Shown: positions 7,139-14,488 of the stretch, one piece after another
Numbering within the stretch: position 1 is the stretch's first letter
Layout of the letters: every line of letters begins with the position of its first letter
Origin: DALYCO01 sp964535545
GTDB taxonomy: Bacteria; Patescibacteriota; Minisyncoccia; Phycocordibacterales; UBA9973
Assembly (NCBI GenBank): GCA_964535545.1
Contig: CAZHUT010000005.1
Coordinates: forward strand, 1 to 31,586
Length of the DNA stretch: 31,586 bases
Direction: 5' to 3'
Notes under the pieces: generated by a model
What the model was told of the DNA's origin: nothing
Databases searched by the model: none
What the model saw: only the letters and a program-made list of their open reading frames with translations
Program-made: the position numbers and the translations under genes

Positions 7139-7883
7139 ATTTTGTCGCATTCCACGCGATCTCAAACAATCCTCGCTGTGTTTGAGCAAGCTCTTTGTTT
7201 TCAACCATCAAGACAAAAACGGTTTCGCCAAATGAAAAATACATAATCTTGTTTCCGATGATAAGCTGATCAGTGAAGCCGAATTCTTTGCCGGGAACGT
7301 ATTTGATCTTGTGGTTCTTTCCCAAGTGCGACTGCATATCCTGCGCCCATTTCCTTGCCACTTCCCCTCCATACACAAGTTCACGAATTTTCGGGTCGCG
7401 GAGCTCGGCGATCATTTTATTGTACGTGCGCAATACTTCCGGAAACTGCTCCTGAAGAAATGTCACATCGCCAAACCATAAACCTTCTTCCTTATTTGAT
7501 AGCAAAGTGTAAGCTTCGCGGTACGCTTTCTCAATACCCGCAACACCTTCAAACATCTGCACTTTAGGCTTCTGTGAATCCTTGCCATAACGAGCCAGGA
7601 GTTCCGGCATACTCTCTTCTACTTGATGCGCACGGTACTTCGTCAGTTCTGCCAATCGTCGCGGATGCGCTGCGGCATAGAATTTCTTCTTCCCTTTTAC
7701 TACACTCGATGCCAGACCGAGCAATTCAAGTTCTTCAATAATCAAGTACACTGTCGGACGCTTCATGCCGGCCTGCTTGGCAATGTCGGTCATTTTCGCT
7801 TCTCCAAGATCAAGCAGTGCCAGATACACAAACGACTGCTTTGGCGAAAGACCAATTTTTTCAAGTGTTTTTTGAATATTCAT
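7137..7883 (-). CDS. TrmB-family transcriptional regulator
   Basis: 248 residues. Residues 1-70 are a winged helix-turn-helix of the TrmB type (ALLDLGEAKMTDIAKQAGMK then PTVYLIIEELELLGLASS), followed by a linker helix (RLAELTKYRAHQVEESMPEL) and a C-terminal effector/dimerisation domain (about 100-248). TrmB proteins bind DNA and usually sense sugars or small metabolites; the ligand cannot be deduced here because no sugar transporter is adjacent. The gene has a consensus promoter that overlaps an ATACT-N6-AGTAT inverted repeat, a candidate autoregulatory site. The neighbour transcribed the other way is the small unknown gene at 8048. Confidence 0.85.
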   Translation of the reverse strand: MNIQKTLEKIGLSPKQSFVYLALLDLGEAKMTDIAKQAGMKRPTVYLIIEELELLGLASSVVKGKKKFYAAAHPRRLAELTKYRAHQVEESMPELLARYGKDSQKPKVQMFEGVAGIEKAYREAYTLLSNKEEGLWFGDVTFLQEQFPEVLRTYNKMIAELRDPKIRELVYGGEVARKWAQDMQSHLGKNHKIKYVPGKEFGFTDQLIIGNKIMYFSFGETVFVLMVENKELAQTQRGLFEIAWNATK

Positions 7884-7892
7884 ACTTTGAAT

Positions 7893-7921
7893 AGTATAGG
7901 CTCAGTGTTACAAAATGTCAA
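7893..7921 (-). promoter_or_regulatory. Consensus promoter of the TrmB-type gene
   Basis: Minus strand TTGACA (7916-7921), exactly 17 bases, TATACT (7893-7898), then 9 bases to the ATG at 7883. The leader would be about 3 bases or none. An inverted repeat ATACT (7882-7886)/AGTAT (7893-7897) covers the -10 and start point. Confidence 0.85.
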
Positions 7922-8001
7922 TATTTTTGACGAAAAAAATGTATTTTGCCAATAAAACCATACAAAACAAAGCTTTTTTTGAGTTAAAAATGAAATATAC
8001 T

Positions 8002-8030
8002 TTGACGTTTATAGTTATATATTGTATGAT
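8002..8030 (+). promoter_or_regulatory. Promoter for the gene at 8048
   Basis: TTGACG (8002-8007), 17-base spacer, TATGAT (8025-8030). The predicted start leaves about 10 bases before the ATG. The 164-base divergent spacer 7884-8047 is strongly AT-rich and otherwise holds no recognisable feature. Confidence 0.7.
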
Positions 8031-8047
8031 TTATAAAAATAAAGCTT

Positions 8048-8374
8048 ATGTGCGCTTGCCAAAACAAAAACAGAACGATTTGCAGTTTGAAGCATTCCCT
8101 GCTCCGTGCAGTCGGTAATAAAGAAACTGCAAAAAATATACTCAGCAATCCGGATTTGGACACCGAACAATTGGCGATCTTGGGAGAGGTCATCGACGGT
8201 AAGACTGTCCGCGAACACATCCAGGCATATGCTGCCCTACCAGAATTCAGTTTCCTAGAATTCATTGCGCTGAAAGAAAAGATTTTAAATTGTCGAAATA
8301 ACTTATCCTCGGACTACCTTTTTGAAAAGCGTAGTCCTCATTCTTTAATTCGTAAGCTATCGCTTGTGGGTTAA
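8048..8374 (+). CDS. Hypothetical protein, 108 residues
   Basis: Starts MCACQNKNRTICSLKHSLLR; predicted alpha-helical, soluble, no signal peptide. Contains two N-terminal Cys (C-A-C), an acidic middle (NPDLDTEQLAILGEVIDGKT) and a hydrophobic FSFLEFIALKEKIL helix. I do not recognise a family. Support is the well-formed upstream promoter and lack of an alternative gene. It may be cotranscribed with the zinc-ribbon gene starting 26 bases downstream, as no terminator separates them. Moderate confidence that it is translated. Confidence 0.5.
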   Translation: MCACQNKNRTICSLKHSLLRAVGNKETAKNILSNPDLDTEQLAILGEVIDGKTVREHIQAYAALPEFSFLEFIALKEKILNCRNNLSSDYLFEKRSPHSLIRKLSLVG

Positions 8375-8400
8375 TTATGAGAGAATAACAGTATAAACCT

Positions 8401-10098
8401 ATGGAAACAAAAAGTTGCCAGAACTGTAAAAAAGATTTCATCATCGATCAGCGGGATCAGGACTTCTACAAGAAAATAAATGTCCCCCACCCTACCTGGT
8501 GCGCACCATGCCGATTTATGCGACGCATGCTGACCCACAATGTCTGGACGGTGTATTTCCGAAACTGTGACAAATGCGACAAGCGTATTCTTTCAATGTA
8601 CCACAAGGACAAGCCGATCAAGGTCTATTGTAATGAATGCTGGTGGGGCGATACGTGGGATGGAACAGAATACGCAATGGATTATGATCCGAACCGTAAT
8701 TTCTTTGAACAGCTACACGAACTCTCTCGCAAAACTCCATGGGTAGCCCAGGAAGTGATCGCGCCCTCGATGGTTGGATCGGAATACTGCAACGGCGCTT
8801 CATACCTCCGCAACTGCTATCTCACCTTCTGGGCAGACTACTGTGAAAACGTAAACAACTCTTCAATCATTCTTGAATTGAAAGATTCTTCGGACTGCTT
8901 GCGCGCCCGTGAGACGCAGCTCTCGTATCAATCAATCGGTATCAATAAATGTTACCGGACATTCTTTTCTGAAGAATGTGATGCGTGCACTGATGTGTGG
9001 TTCTCCCGAAACTGCTACAACTGCACCAACTGTGTCGGTTGTGTGAATTTGCGCGGAGAATCATACTGCATCTTCAATCAGAAATATTCAAAGGAGGATT
9101 ATTATGTGAAATTGGCAGAACTCGGACTAGATTCTCGCGACAAGCTCAAGGAAATGGAGGCAGCGGCACATACGTTTTGGCTCTCAAAGCCATACCGCGA
9201 ATATACGGGTAACTCGCTCAACTTGAACGTCACGGGTGAATATGTTTTTGAATCGAAAAATTCTCAGGATCTGTATCTCTGTACAAGCACCGAAGAATCC
9301 CGTTACTGTCAGTTCGTCACTGTGCCTACGGTAAAGGAATCATATGACTATTCAGGTTGGGGAGCCAACGCACAACTCATATACGAATCCCACTCAAGTG
9401 GTGAAAACGTCAGCAACGTGAAATTCTCATACTGCGGCTACACGGAAAGTATGGATGTGGAATATAGCATCTGGACTATTGCCGGAAAAGACAATTTCGG
9501 CTGCGTGAACCTGAAGCGCAAGAAGTACTGCATCCTGAACAAGGAATATTCAAAGGAAGAATACGAAAAACTTCGCGCGCAGATCATCGAGGATATGAAA
9601 AAGAATCCGTATGTCGACGAAAAAGGCCGCGTCTGGAGTTACGGTGAATTCCTGCCGACAATGTTTAGTTTGTTTGGCTATAACGAATGCAGCATGATGA
9701 AATTCGCGCCAAAAACAAAGGAAGAAGCTTTGGCTGAAGGTCTGCCTTGGTTTGACGCGGAAAAGGCAGAACACGCACCGACTATCGATGGTGATGCATT
9801 ACCTCAGACTATTGCTGAAACCGACGAAAGCATCTTGAATGAAATCATTGGCTGTTCAGATTGTGGACGAGGTTATAAAGTCGGCCAGATGGAATGGACG
9901 CTGCTCAAGAAGATGGAATTGCCACTGCCATCAAACTGCCCTCAGTGTCGCATCAATAAGATGTTCCGACGGCTCAACCCTATCGCCCTCTTCAATCGCA
10001 ATTGCGCAAAATGTAGTAACAAGATCACGACAGCATTTGCGCCAGAACGAAAAGAAATCGTCTATTGTGCGGATTGTTACCAGAAAGAGATGGCGTAA
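8401..10098 (+). CDS. Large multi-zinc-ribbon protein with duplicated ends
   Basis: 565 residues, no signal peptide or TM. N-terminal cassette: CQNC (6-9), WCAPCRFMRR, then NCDKCDKR and VYCNECW. C-terminal cassette repeats the order: GCSDCGRGY, NCPQCRINKMFRR, NCAKCSNK and VYCADCY. Each cassette thus has two CxxC...CxxC zinc ribbons, the second preceded by an FRNC/FNRNC turn. Between them lies a Cys/Asn/Tyr-rich region with a twice-used module, GCVNLRGESYCIFNQKYSKE and GCVNLKRKKYCILNKEYSKE (about 325 bases x 1.5 apart in the gene), and short repetitive turns (NCYNCTNCVGC) reminiscent of a beta-helix. Proteins of this type occur in candidate-phyla genomes but I know of no assigned function; zinc-dependent nucleic-acid or protein binding is inference. 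It is followed by a strong shared terminator. Confidence 0.8.
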   Translation: METKSCQNCKKDFIIDQRDQDFYKKINVPHPTWCAPCRFMRRMLTHNVWTVYFRNCDKCDKRILSMYHKDKPIKVYCNECWWGDTWDGTEYAMDYDPNRNFFEQLHELSRKTPWVAQEVIAPSMVGSEYCNGASYLRNCYLTFWADYCENVNNSSIILELKDSSDCLRARETQLSYQSIGINKCYRTFFSEECDACTDVWFSRNCYNCTNCVGCVNLRGESYCIFNQKYSKEDYYVKLAELGLDSRDKLKEMEAAAHTFWLSKPYREYTGNSLNLNVTGEYVFESKNSQDLYLCTSTEESRYCQFVTVPTVKESYDYSGWGANAQLIYESHSSGENVSNVKFSYCGYTESMDVEYSIWTIAGKDNFGCVNLKRKKYCILNKEYSKEEYEKLRAQIIEDMKKNPYVDEKGRVWSYGEFLPTMFSLFGYNECSMMKFAPKTKEEALAEGLPWFDAEKAEHAPTIDGDALPQTIAETDESILNEIIGCSDCGRGYKVGQMEWTLLKKMELPLPSNCPQCRINKMFRRLNPIALFNRNCAKCSNKITTAFAPERKEIVYCADCYQKEMA

Positions 10099-10125
10099 TC
10101 GGAATGCTAGAAGAGGAAGTAAAAT

Positions 10126-10160
10126 GCGGCCCGCGCTTCGCGCGGGCCGCTGCTTTTTAT
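10126..10160. terminator. Bidirectional GC-rich terminator between convergent genes
   Basis: Bases 10126-10150 fold into an 11-bp stem (GCGGCCCGCGC) with a TTC loop. TTTTTATTT follows on the plus strand; TTTTACTT follows on the minus strand. It serves the zinc-ribbon gene (+) and the lamin-tail gene (-). The same arm design with a TTC loop recurs at 15280-15312. Confidence 0.9.
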
Positions 10161-10762
10161 TTAACAATACACACTTTTCTTCTCACCCTTCCCTGCACCA
10201 CCACATACAATCCCGTTTCAGGCTTATTAACTTCTCTGCCCAGCAAATCATAATAATTCGCTTCCAAAGCATCTGAAGGAATCTCTTCAATGCCAGTCGT
10301 GGTGCAATTATTTTCTACTCCCGGTGAAGGAACCATTCGCTTGATCATGTTCCCGCAAAACCCAACAGACTCACCTATCTCTACGCCATCAAATGTCATT
10401 CCATATGCCATGGTGCTATCAGGTCGCCATAACTGAAGGAGTCCGAATGAGCGAGGTATTGGAAAAGGAAGTCCGAGAACAGTAAATTCAGCCGGAGGGA
10501 TCAGTAAAGAGTCTACGCGGAATTTTAATGAATCCATAGGGTCGTTGGTAAAAAACCAGCCGGAAAAATCTGTAGTATCGGACCGGCAATTGTAAAGCTC
10601 AACCCATGTTTCGCCATATTCTCCTTCTGGCAAAATTTCATTCATGAGGATTGGTAGGTGCTGACTGGTGTCGTTGAAAAGTTGACTCGTACCACAAACT
10701 ATTGGCTGGGCACTACATTTGTCGCCACAGAAGCATAGAAAAAGAAAAAGTAATTTTTTCAT
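10157..10762 (-). CDS. Secreted lamin-tail-domain protein with T9SS-like C-terminal tail
   Basis: 201 residues. Signal peptide MKKLLFLFLCFCGDKCSAQ (1-19), with the SAQ cleavage site common in Bacteroidota. Residues 37-150 resemble a lamin-tail (LTD) Ig-like domain: ILMNEILPEGEYGETWVELYN, then DFSGWFFTND, and a final PSPGVEN. Residues 157-201 read GIEE...YYDLLGREVNKPETGLYVVV...KVCIVK, which fits the C-terminal sorting domain used by the Bacteroidota type IX secretion system. A type IX system needs an outer membrane, which Patescibacteria lack, so this points to transfer from a Bacteroidota or to a contig mix. The gene is divergent from an ECF sigma factor gene that also looks Bacteroidota-like. 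Function: probably a surface or secreted binding protein. Confidence 0.75.
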   Translation of the reverse strand: MKKLLFLFLCFCGDKCSAQPIVCGTSQLFNDTSQHLPILMNEILPEGEYGETWVELYNCRSDTTDFSGWFFTNDPMDSLKFRVDSLLIPPAEFTVLGLPFPIPRSFGLLQLWRPDSTMAYGMTFDGVEIGESVGFCGNMIKRMVPSPGVENNCTTTGIEEIPSDALEANYYDLLGREVNKPETGLYVVVQGRVRRKVCIVK

Positions 10763-10808
10763 AGAATTTTTTACAAAGAATATCGGACTTAGATAAAAAA
10801 ATACTTAA

Positions 10809-10837
10809 TTGTATTTCAAGAAAATATGTGGTTAAAT
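10809..10837 (+). promoter_or_regulatory. Promoter for the ECF sigma factor gene
   Basis: TTGTAT (10809-10814), 17 bases, TTAAAT (10832-10837) preceded by TGG (extended -10). The ATG is 16 bases further on. The -10 fits the housekeeping pattern of the window rather than the Bacteroidota TAnnTTTG type. Confidence 0.45.
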
Positions 10838-10853
10838 TCAGAAAAAGAGCCGC

Positions 10854-11528
10854 ATGAAACATTTAAAAGATACAGAACTCGTTACTCTCTACATTAATGG
10901 GCAAAATCAGGCCTTTGGAATAATGATTGATCGTCACAGTACCGCAGTGCTTAGAGCCATACTTAAGTACGGTATAGATACTGCAACAGCAGACGATATA
11001 GCCCAGGAGGCCTATATAAAAGCCATGAATGAGATACAGGCTGGTAAATTTAAAAACGACAATTTTAAAGCTTGGCTTCTCCGTATCGCTGGAAATTTAG
11101 CGGTGGATTATCACCGGAAAAACAAGCGCAGCCATACCAACTTGCTTCAGGACGAACTTGATACTGATGAGCAGGACACAAACCAGCCGCTCACGCTTAT
11201 TGAGATACTACCTACTGCGTATGAAAACCCTGAGGAGGTAACAATATTTGCTATCGACTATTTGCAAAAGTATGGAAAAAAATTATCTACCATACATAAG
11301 ACAGTAGAACGATTAATTAAAACCTTGCCGGAAGAACAGCAGCGGATTATACATCAACGTTTTTTTGAAAACATACAATTCAAGGAAATATGCAAAATTG
11401 ATGACTTGAACATAAACACGGCTCTGGGTCGGGCACGCTATGCCCTCATTAACTTGAGAAAAGCATATGAGCGCACCAGACCAACCACTAAAGAAATCTT
11501 ACAGCTAAAGAGAGAGGGTATTGTGTAG
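10854..11528 (+). CDS. ECF-type RNA polymerase sigma factor
   Basis: 224 residues. Region 2 is at about 20-95 (DDIAQEAYIKAMNEI for core binding and -10 recognition, then FKAWLLRIAGNLAVDYHRK) and region 4 at about 155-205 (LPEEQQRIIHQRFFENIQF, then INTALGRARYALINLRK, the -35-binding helix-turn-helix). The INTALGR-RYALINLRK signature and the opening LKDTELVTLYINGQNQAF closely match Bacteroidota ECF factors. The linker of about 60 residues is longer than usual. No anti-sigma gene follows; the downstream sequence is a terminator and then folA. It is divergent from the lamin-tail secreted gene, which is a plausible target. Confidence 0.9.
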   Translation: MKHLKDTELVTLYINGQNQAFGIMIDRHSTAVLRAILKYGIDTATADDIAQEAYIKAMNEIQAGKFKNDNFKAWLLRIAGNLAVDYHRKNKRSHTNLLQDELDTDEQDTNQPLTLIEILPTAYENPEEVTIFAIDYLQKYGKKLSTIHKTVERLIKTLPEEQQRIIHQRFFENIQFKEICKIDDLNINTALGRARYALINLRKAYERTRPTTKEILQLKREGIV

Positions 11529-11551
11529 TACCCATATCTCTATCTTCTCTC

Positions 11552-11578
11552 AGCGACTGCCTAAGCGGTCGCTTTTTT
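11552..11578 (+). terminator. Terminator after the sigma factor gene
   Basis: AGCGACTGC (11552-11560), loop CTAA, GCGGTCGCT (11565-11573) then T-run to 11578. It bounds the putative acquired pair on the right. Confidence 0.88.
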
Positions 11579-11581
11579 GTC

Positions 11582-11611
11582 TCGACAAATGCAAGTCAGA
11601 TGAGGTAGTAT
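11582..11611 (+). promoter_or_regulatory. Promoter of folA
   Basis: TCGACA (11582-11587, one mismatch to TTGACA), 18 bases, TAGTAT (11606-11611), then 7 bases to the ATG at 11619, so a leaderless or near-leaderless start. Confidence 0.55.
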
Positions 11612-11618
11612 TGAATCC

Positions 11619-12110
11619 ATGACCCTCTCCCTCATCGCAGCCATCGGCAAGAATAACGAACTTGGCAAAAACAATACGCTCCTCTGGAACATGCCTGCCG
11701 ACATGAAGCATTTTCGCGATACGACCCGCGGACATACCGTTATCATGGGCCGCAAGACATTTGAATCAATTGGCCGACCGCTTCCCAACCGCCGCAATAT
11801 TGTCATTACTCGTGACAATCAATATCAAAAAGATGGTATCGAAGTAGTTCACTCAATGGAAGAAGCGTTGGCATTGGTCAAAGACTCCGATGAAGAAGTC
11901 TTCAACATCGGCGGATCAGAAATCTATAAAGTTGGGATGCCATTTGCAGACAAGCTCTACATTACCCACATCGATGGGTCATTTGATGCAGATGCGTTCT
12001 TTCCCGAAATCAAAAACACGGAATGGGAGCAGTCTAGTACTGAACCCTATGAAAAGGATGCGGAAAATCCGTACAACTATTCTTTCACCGTCTACACAAA
12101 ACGTACATAA
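11619..12110 (+). CDS. folA: Dihydrofolate reductase
   Basis: Reduces DHF to THF with NADPH, regenerating the folate consumed by thymidylate synthase. 163 residues, the usual bacterial length. Seen: SLIAAIGKNNELGKNNTLLW (4-23), catalytic Asp28 in WNMPADMKHF, the NADPH-binding MGRKTFESIGRPLPNR (43-58), the FNIGGSEIY strand with the conserved Gly-Gly pair (94-102), and the C-terminal YSFTVYTK. Transcribed alone with its own promoter; its 3' end abuts the terminator of the convergent nucleotide-gene operon. Confidence 0.97.
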   Translation: MTLSLIAAIGKNNELGKNNTLLWNMPADMKHFRDTTRGHTVIMGRKTFESIGRPLPNRRNIVITRDNQYQKDGIEVVHSMEEALALVKDSDEEVFNIGGSEIYKVGMPFADKLYITHIDGSFDADAFFPEIKNTEWEQSSTEPYEKDAENPYNYSFTVYTKRT

Positions 12111-12137
12111 AAAAATAGCCGGTTAGAATAACCGACT
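12109..12137 (-). terminator. Terminator of the minus-strand nucleotide cluster
   Basis: Minus strand AGTCGGTTA (12129-12137), loop TTC, TAACCGGCT (12117-12125) followed by ATTTTTTTA at 12108-12116. It lies 28 bases beyond the stop at 12166 and overlaps the folA stop. Confidence 0.8.
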
Positions 12138-12149
12138 ATGTATCGTGCA

Positions 12150-12163
12150 TACCTGTACAGGTA
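12150..12163. repeat. Perfect 14-base palindrome TACCTGTACAGGTA
   Basis: A perfect inverted repeat with no spacer, between the stop codon of the gene at 12166 and the terminator. Palindromes without a loop are more typical of protein-binding sites than of terminators; it may instead stabilise the mRNA 3' end. Confidence 0.5.
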
Positions 12164-12165
12164 CT

Positions 12166-12681
12166 TTATTGTTTAAGTACAGCCAAACCTGACACAAGTG
12201 CTAAGTCATACTTAGCATTCCAGCTATTGGGCAGTGTGAATAGTTTAATGTGATTGCGGGAAGCAAAATCTTCTTCCCAATACGAAACATATGAACCGAG
12301 CACTTCGGGAAGCAGAATCAATGCTCCGATTTTTTTTGTTTCCAAAAGCGGCTTGTAAAATTCATCGATAATTGCCAAGCAGTGACCTCCTGAACGATGT
12401 TGTTCAAACCATTCATGTTTCAGCTCATTCAGCTTGTGTAAGTAAGGTCGCTCATCAAAAACGTTATAACCAGCCCCGATAAGCACTTCTGTGGTCTTTT
12501 CAAATATGGTAAACATATCCTTGGATGCTTCTCCGGGCACTGGAGGGTTTGTTGAAATTGGGTCGCAGATACCTATAGCATTGTCTGGCAGACAACCCAA
12601 ATCTTTTAAGGCAATTTTTTGAAGTTCAGTAAATGAGGTTGCTGCAGCAATCGCGCGGTTTTGAGATTCGTCTTTGTGCAT
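12166..12681 (-). CDS. Unknown 171-residue protein of the nucleotide cluster
   Basis: Soluble alpha/beta protein. Visible segments: NAIGICDPISTNPPVPGEAS, a GYNVFDERPYLHKLNELKHEW helix, HCLAIIDEFYKPLLETKKIG, and ALILLPEVLGSYVSYWEEDFAS followed by KLFTLP. The arrangement of alternating hydrophobic strands (GALILLP) with an acidic helix resembles, loosely, the nucleoside 2-deoxyribosyltransferase-like fold, in which a Glu in a G-x-x-x-E-x-G context is catalytic; I cannot confirm this. It lies 55 bases downstream of the YjjX-type gene in the same orientation, with the hairpin-forming sequence GGGTTTTAAATTTAACCC in between. A role in nucleotide or nucleoside metabolism is inferred from position only. 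Confidence 0.55.
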   Translation of the reverse strand: MHKDESQNRAIAAATSFTELQKIALKDLGCLPDNAIGICDPISTNPPVPGEASKDMFTIFEKTTEVLIGAGYNVFDERPYLHKLNELKHEWFEQHRSGGHCLAIIDEFYKPLLETKKIGALILLPEVLGSYVSYWEEDFASRNHIKLFTLPNSWNAKYDLALVSGLAVLKQ

Positions 12682-12736
12682 AATAATCTTGGGTTTTAAA
12701 TTTAACCCACTCTACCATGTCCACGAACCCAGTCAA

Positions 12737-13273
12737 TTATTTATACAGCTCAGGATGTTTATGCCTGATCAGGGCAAAAATTGCACTCTGCACATATGTA
12801 CTTGTACGGTTTACCAAATTATTAGTCAGCAATCCGATGATACTTCCCTGCTGTTTTGAATTAGACACTTTGAAAAGATTGTCTGCTGCCTGGCCGAGCT
12901 CGACGCCGTTGCGGCGGATATCGTCGGCAATCGGTTTTGGGATTTCGAATGAGGCCGCACGTGCGCGGCCGATTGAGCCATCCTGAGATTCGATAACGAT
13001 GTGACTTGTCTCGAACATATGTTCAACCACATCGATAATGCCGCTTTCTGAAGCAACCCAAAAATCAGCGTCTGGAAAATTTGATTTGCAATCTTTGATG
13101 CGATTGAATGCGCCTGACAATGTTTCTTCGTCTGACTTTGGCTGATCTGACACGCCTGATGTTGCTTTATGGCCAACAAACTCAAACTGATCTTCAGGGA
13201 AAACCTGTTCAAATGCCTGACGGACCACTTCAATTTTGACTGGGTTCTGTGAACCAACGATGACTTTTTTCAT
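12737..13273 (-). CDS. yjjX: Inosine/xanthosine triphosphatase, YjjX/DUF84 family
   Basis: Hydrolyses non-canonical purine nucleotides such as ITP and XTP, keeping them out of DNA and RNA. 178 residues, as expected. Characteristic: MKKVIVGSQNPVKIEVVRQA (1-20), GVSDQPKSDEETLSGAFNRI (40-59), the acidic SESGII, RARAASFEIP, and KQQGSIIGLLTNN with YVQSAIFALI near the C-terminus. The ATG follows the dCMP deaminase stop as TAA-T-ATG, so the two are almost certainly one transcript with coupled translation. Family assignment is firm; the gene symbol is by homology to the E. coli protein. Confidence 0.9.
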   Translation of the reverse strand: MKKVIVGSQNPVKIEVVRQAFEQVFPEDQFEFVGHKATSGVSDQPKSDEETLSGAFNRIKDCKSNFPDADFWVASESGIIDVVEHMFETSHIVIESQDGSIGRARAASFEIPKPIADDIRRNGVELGQAADNLFKVSNSKQQGSIIGLLTNNLVNRTSTYVQSAIFALIRHKHPELYK

Positions 13274-13274
13274 A

Positions 13275-13760
13275 TTACTGGTTTGTATATTCTTCCATTT
13301 CTCCCAAAATGACTAATTCTGTTCCCGCTTCTTTAAAAAGATCCTTTGATCGTCCGCCTGCATGATAATCTTTTTCAGCAATCACTTTCGTGATACCGGC
13401 AGTGATGATGAGTTTGGCGCATGTGTAGCACGGAGTCATTTTGCAGTAGAGTGTGGCGCCTTTAAGTGTCACGCCATTTCGGGCAGCCTGAATGATAGCA
13501 TTTTGTTCTGCGTGCGTAGAACGGATACAGTGCTTTGAAACGGTACCGTCTGGATTGGTCATCTCAGCCATTTCATGTCCAACTTCATCACAGTGAGCAA
13601 TGCCTGGAGGAGAGCCAACATAGCCCGTCGTTAGGATATGGCGACCCATAACAATCACGCAGCCAGAACGGCCACGGTCGCAGGTAGCTCGAGTTGCGGC
13701 CACACGAGCGATATTCATGAAGTATTCATCCCAAGACGGTCTCTGGTGGGCTTCGATCAT
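13275..13760 (-). CDS. comEB: dCMP/deoxycytidylate deaminase
   Basis: Zinc enzyme that deaminates dCMP to dUMP, the substrate of thymidylate synthase. 161 residues. The catalytic zinc motifs are HAEQNAI (His83, Glu85) and PCYTC (Cys111, Cys114). An N-terminal SWDEYFMNIARVAATRATCDRG block, then GYVGSPPGIAHCDEVGH with an extra His/Cys set that commonly binds a second zinc in this family, as in ComEB and T4 dCMP deaminase. It begins 11 bases after the CofE-like gene's stop; that short gap contains GGCTAGTATAGCC, which includes a -10-like TAGTAT. Cotranscription with yjjX (1-base gap) is clear. Confidence 0.95.
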   Translation of the reverse strand: MIEAHQRPSWDEYFMNIARVAATRATCDRGRSGCVIVMGRHILTTGYVGSPPGIAHCDEVGHEMAEMTNPDGTVSKHCIRSTHAEQNAIIQAARNGVTLKGATLYCKMTPCYTCAKLIITAGITKVIAEKDYHAGGRSKDLFKEAGTELVILGEMEEYTNQ

Positions 13761-13771
13761 ATATGGCTATA

Positions 13772-14488
13772 CTAGCCTATTTTTTGGCTTTTCGGAAGGC
13801 TTTGAAACAAAGGAGCATAAAGGTCTTCGGCAGGGTCAATGAAAAGCTCTTTTCGATTCGTATTATTTATGTACTGGACGGGGGCATCGTGAATGACGAC
13901 CAGAGGCATAGATTCATTTCCCTCACCCATAAGGAGAACTGCGGCCGTTGCCAAGCTATCGGCAACATCGGTGCGAGACAGTTTCAATTTTCTGCCGAAC
14001 AGATCCGGAGTGCCTCGGTAATCCCGCACGCCTTTAAAACCGGCATAACCAAGCGTTACGCCAACAACGCCGGCCCGAAGCGGCAGTAATCTTGAGTCAG
14101 TTATAAGTATGCAAAGTTTCTTTACTTGATAATGTTTCATTAATTTCTTACGCAACAGTATTGCGGATTTCCAGCTATCCTTAGGAAGAAGCAGTAATCG
14201 GCCGTCGGCATTTGATTCGTCGACACCGGCCGATGCCATGACCGTTCCATCCTTGATGGTGAGCCAGGTGTATTTTGTCCGCAAGACAAATGAACTTTCC
14301 TTGGCAATTATTTCATCTCGCTGTGAGTCGGAATACGGAAAGACAAATCGTCCTTCGGAATACGAAACTATCTTTGAAGTAACAGCGAGAATGTCTCCTT
14401 CCTGAAGTTTTGGAATATGTTCAATAATGAACTTGCATAAATCCTCTTTCGGCTGAAATATTCTAGTTTTGATCGGTTTTATAATCAT
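13772..14488 (-). CDS. CofE-like gamma-glutamyl ligase (F420-0:glutamate ligase family)
   Basis: 238 residues matching the FbiB/CofE fold: GDILAVTSKIVSYSEGRFV (32-50), ASAGVDESNADGRLLLLPKD (86-105), the LCILITDSRLLPLRAGVVGV strand pair, and GVRDYRGTPDLFGRKL with ADSLATAAVLLMGEG. CofE adds glutamates to F420-0 with GTP. F420 synthesis is not known in this group and no other F420 gene is present here, so the actual acceptor is unclear; a folate-type substrate is a guess from the surrounding thymidylate/folate genes. It overlaps the upstream YhhQ-type gene by 26 bases, so they form one operon. Confidence 0.85.
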   Translation of the reverse strand: MIIKPIKTRIFQPKEDLCKFIIEHIPKLQEGDILAVTSKIVSYSEGRFVFPYSDSQRDEIIAKESSFVLRTKYTWLTIKDGTVMASAGVDESNADGRLLLLPKDSWKSAILLRKKLMKHYQVKKLCILITDSRLLPLRAGVVGVTLGYAGFKGVRDYRGTPDLFGRKLKLSRTDVADSLATAAVLLMGEGNESMPLVVIHDAPVQYINNTNRKELFIDPAEDLYAPLFQSLPKSQKIG

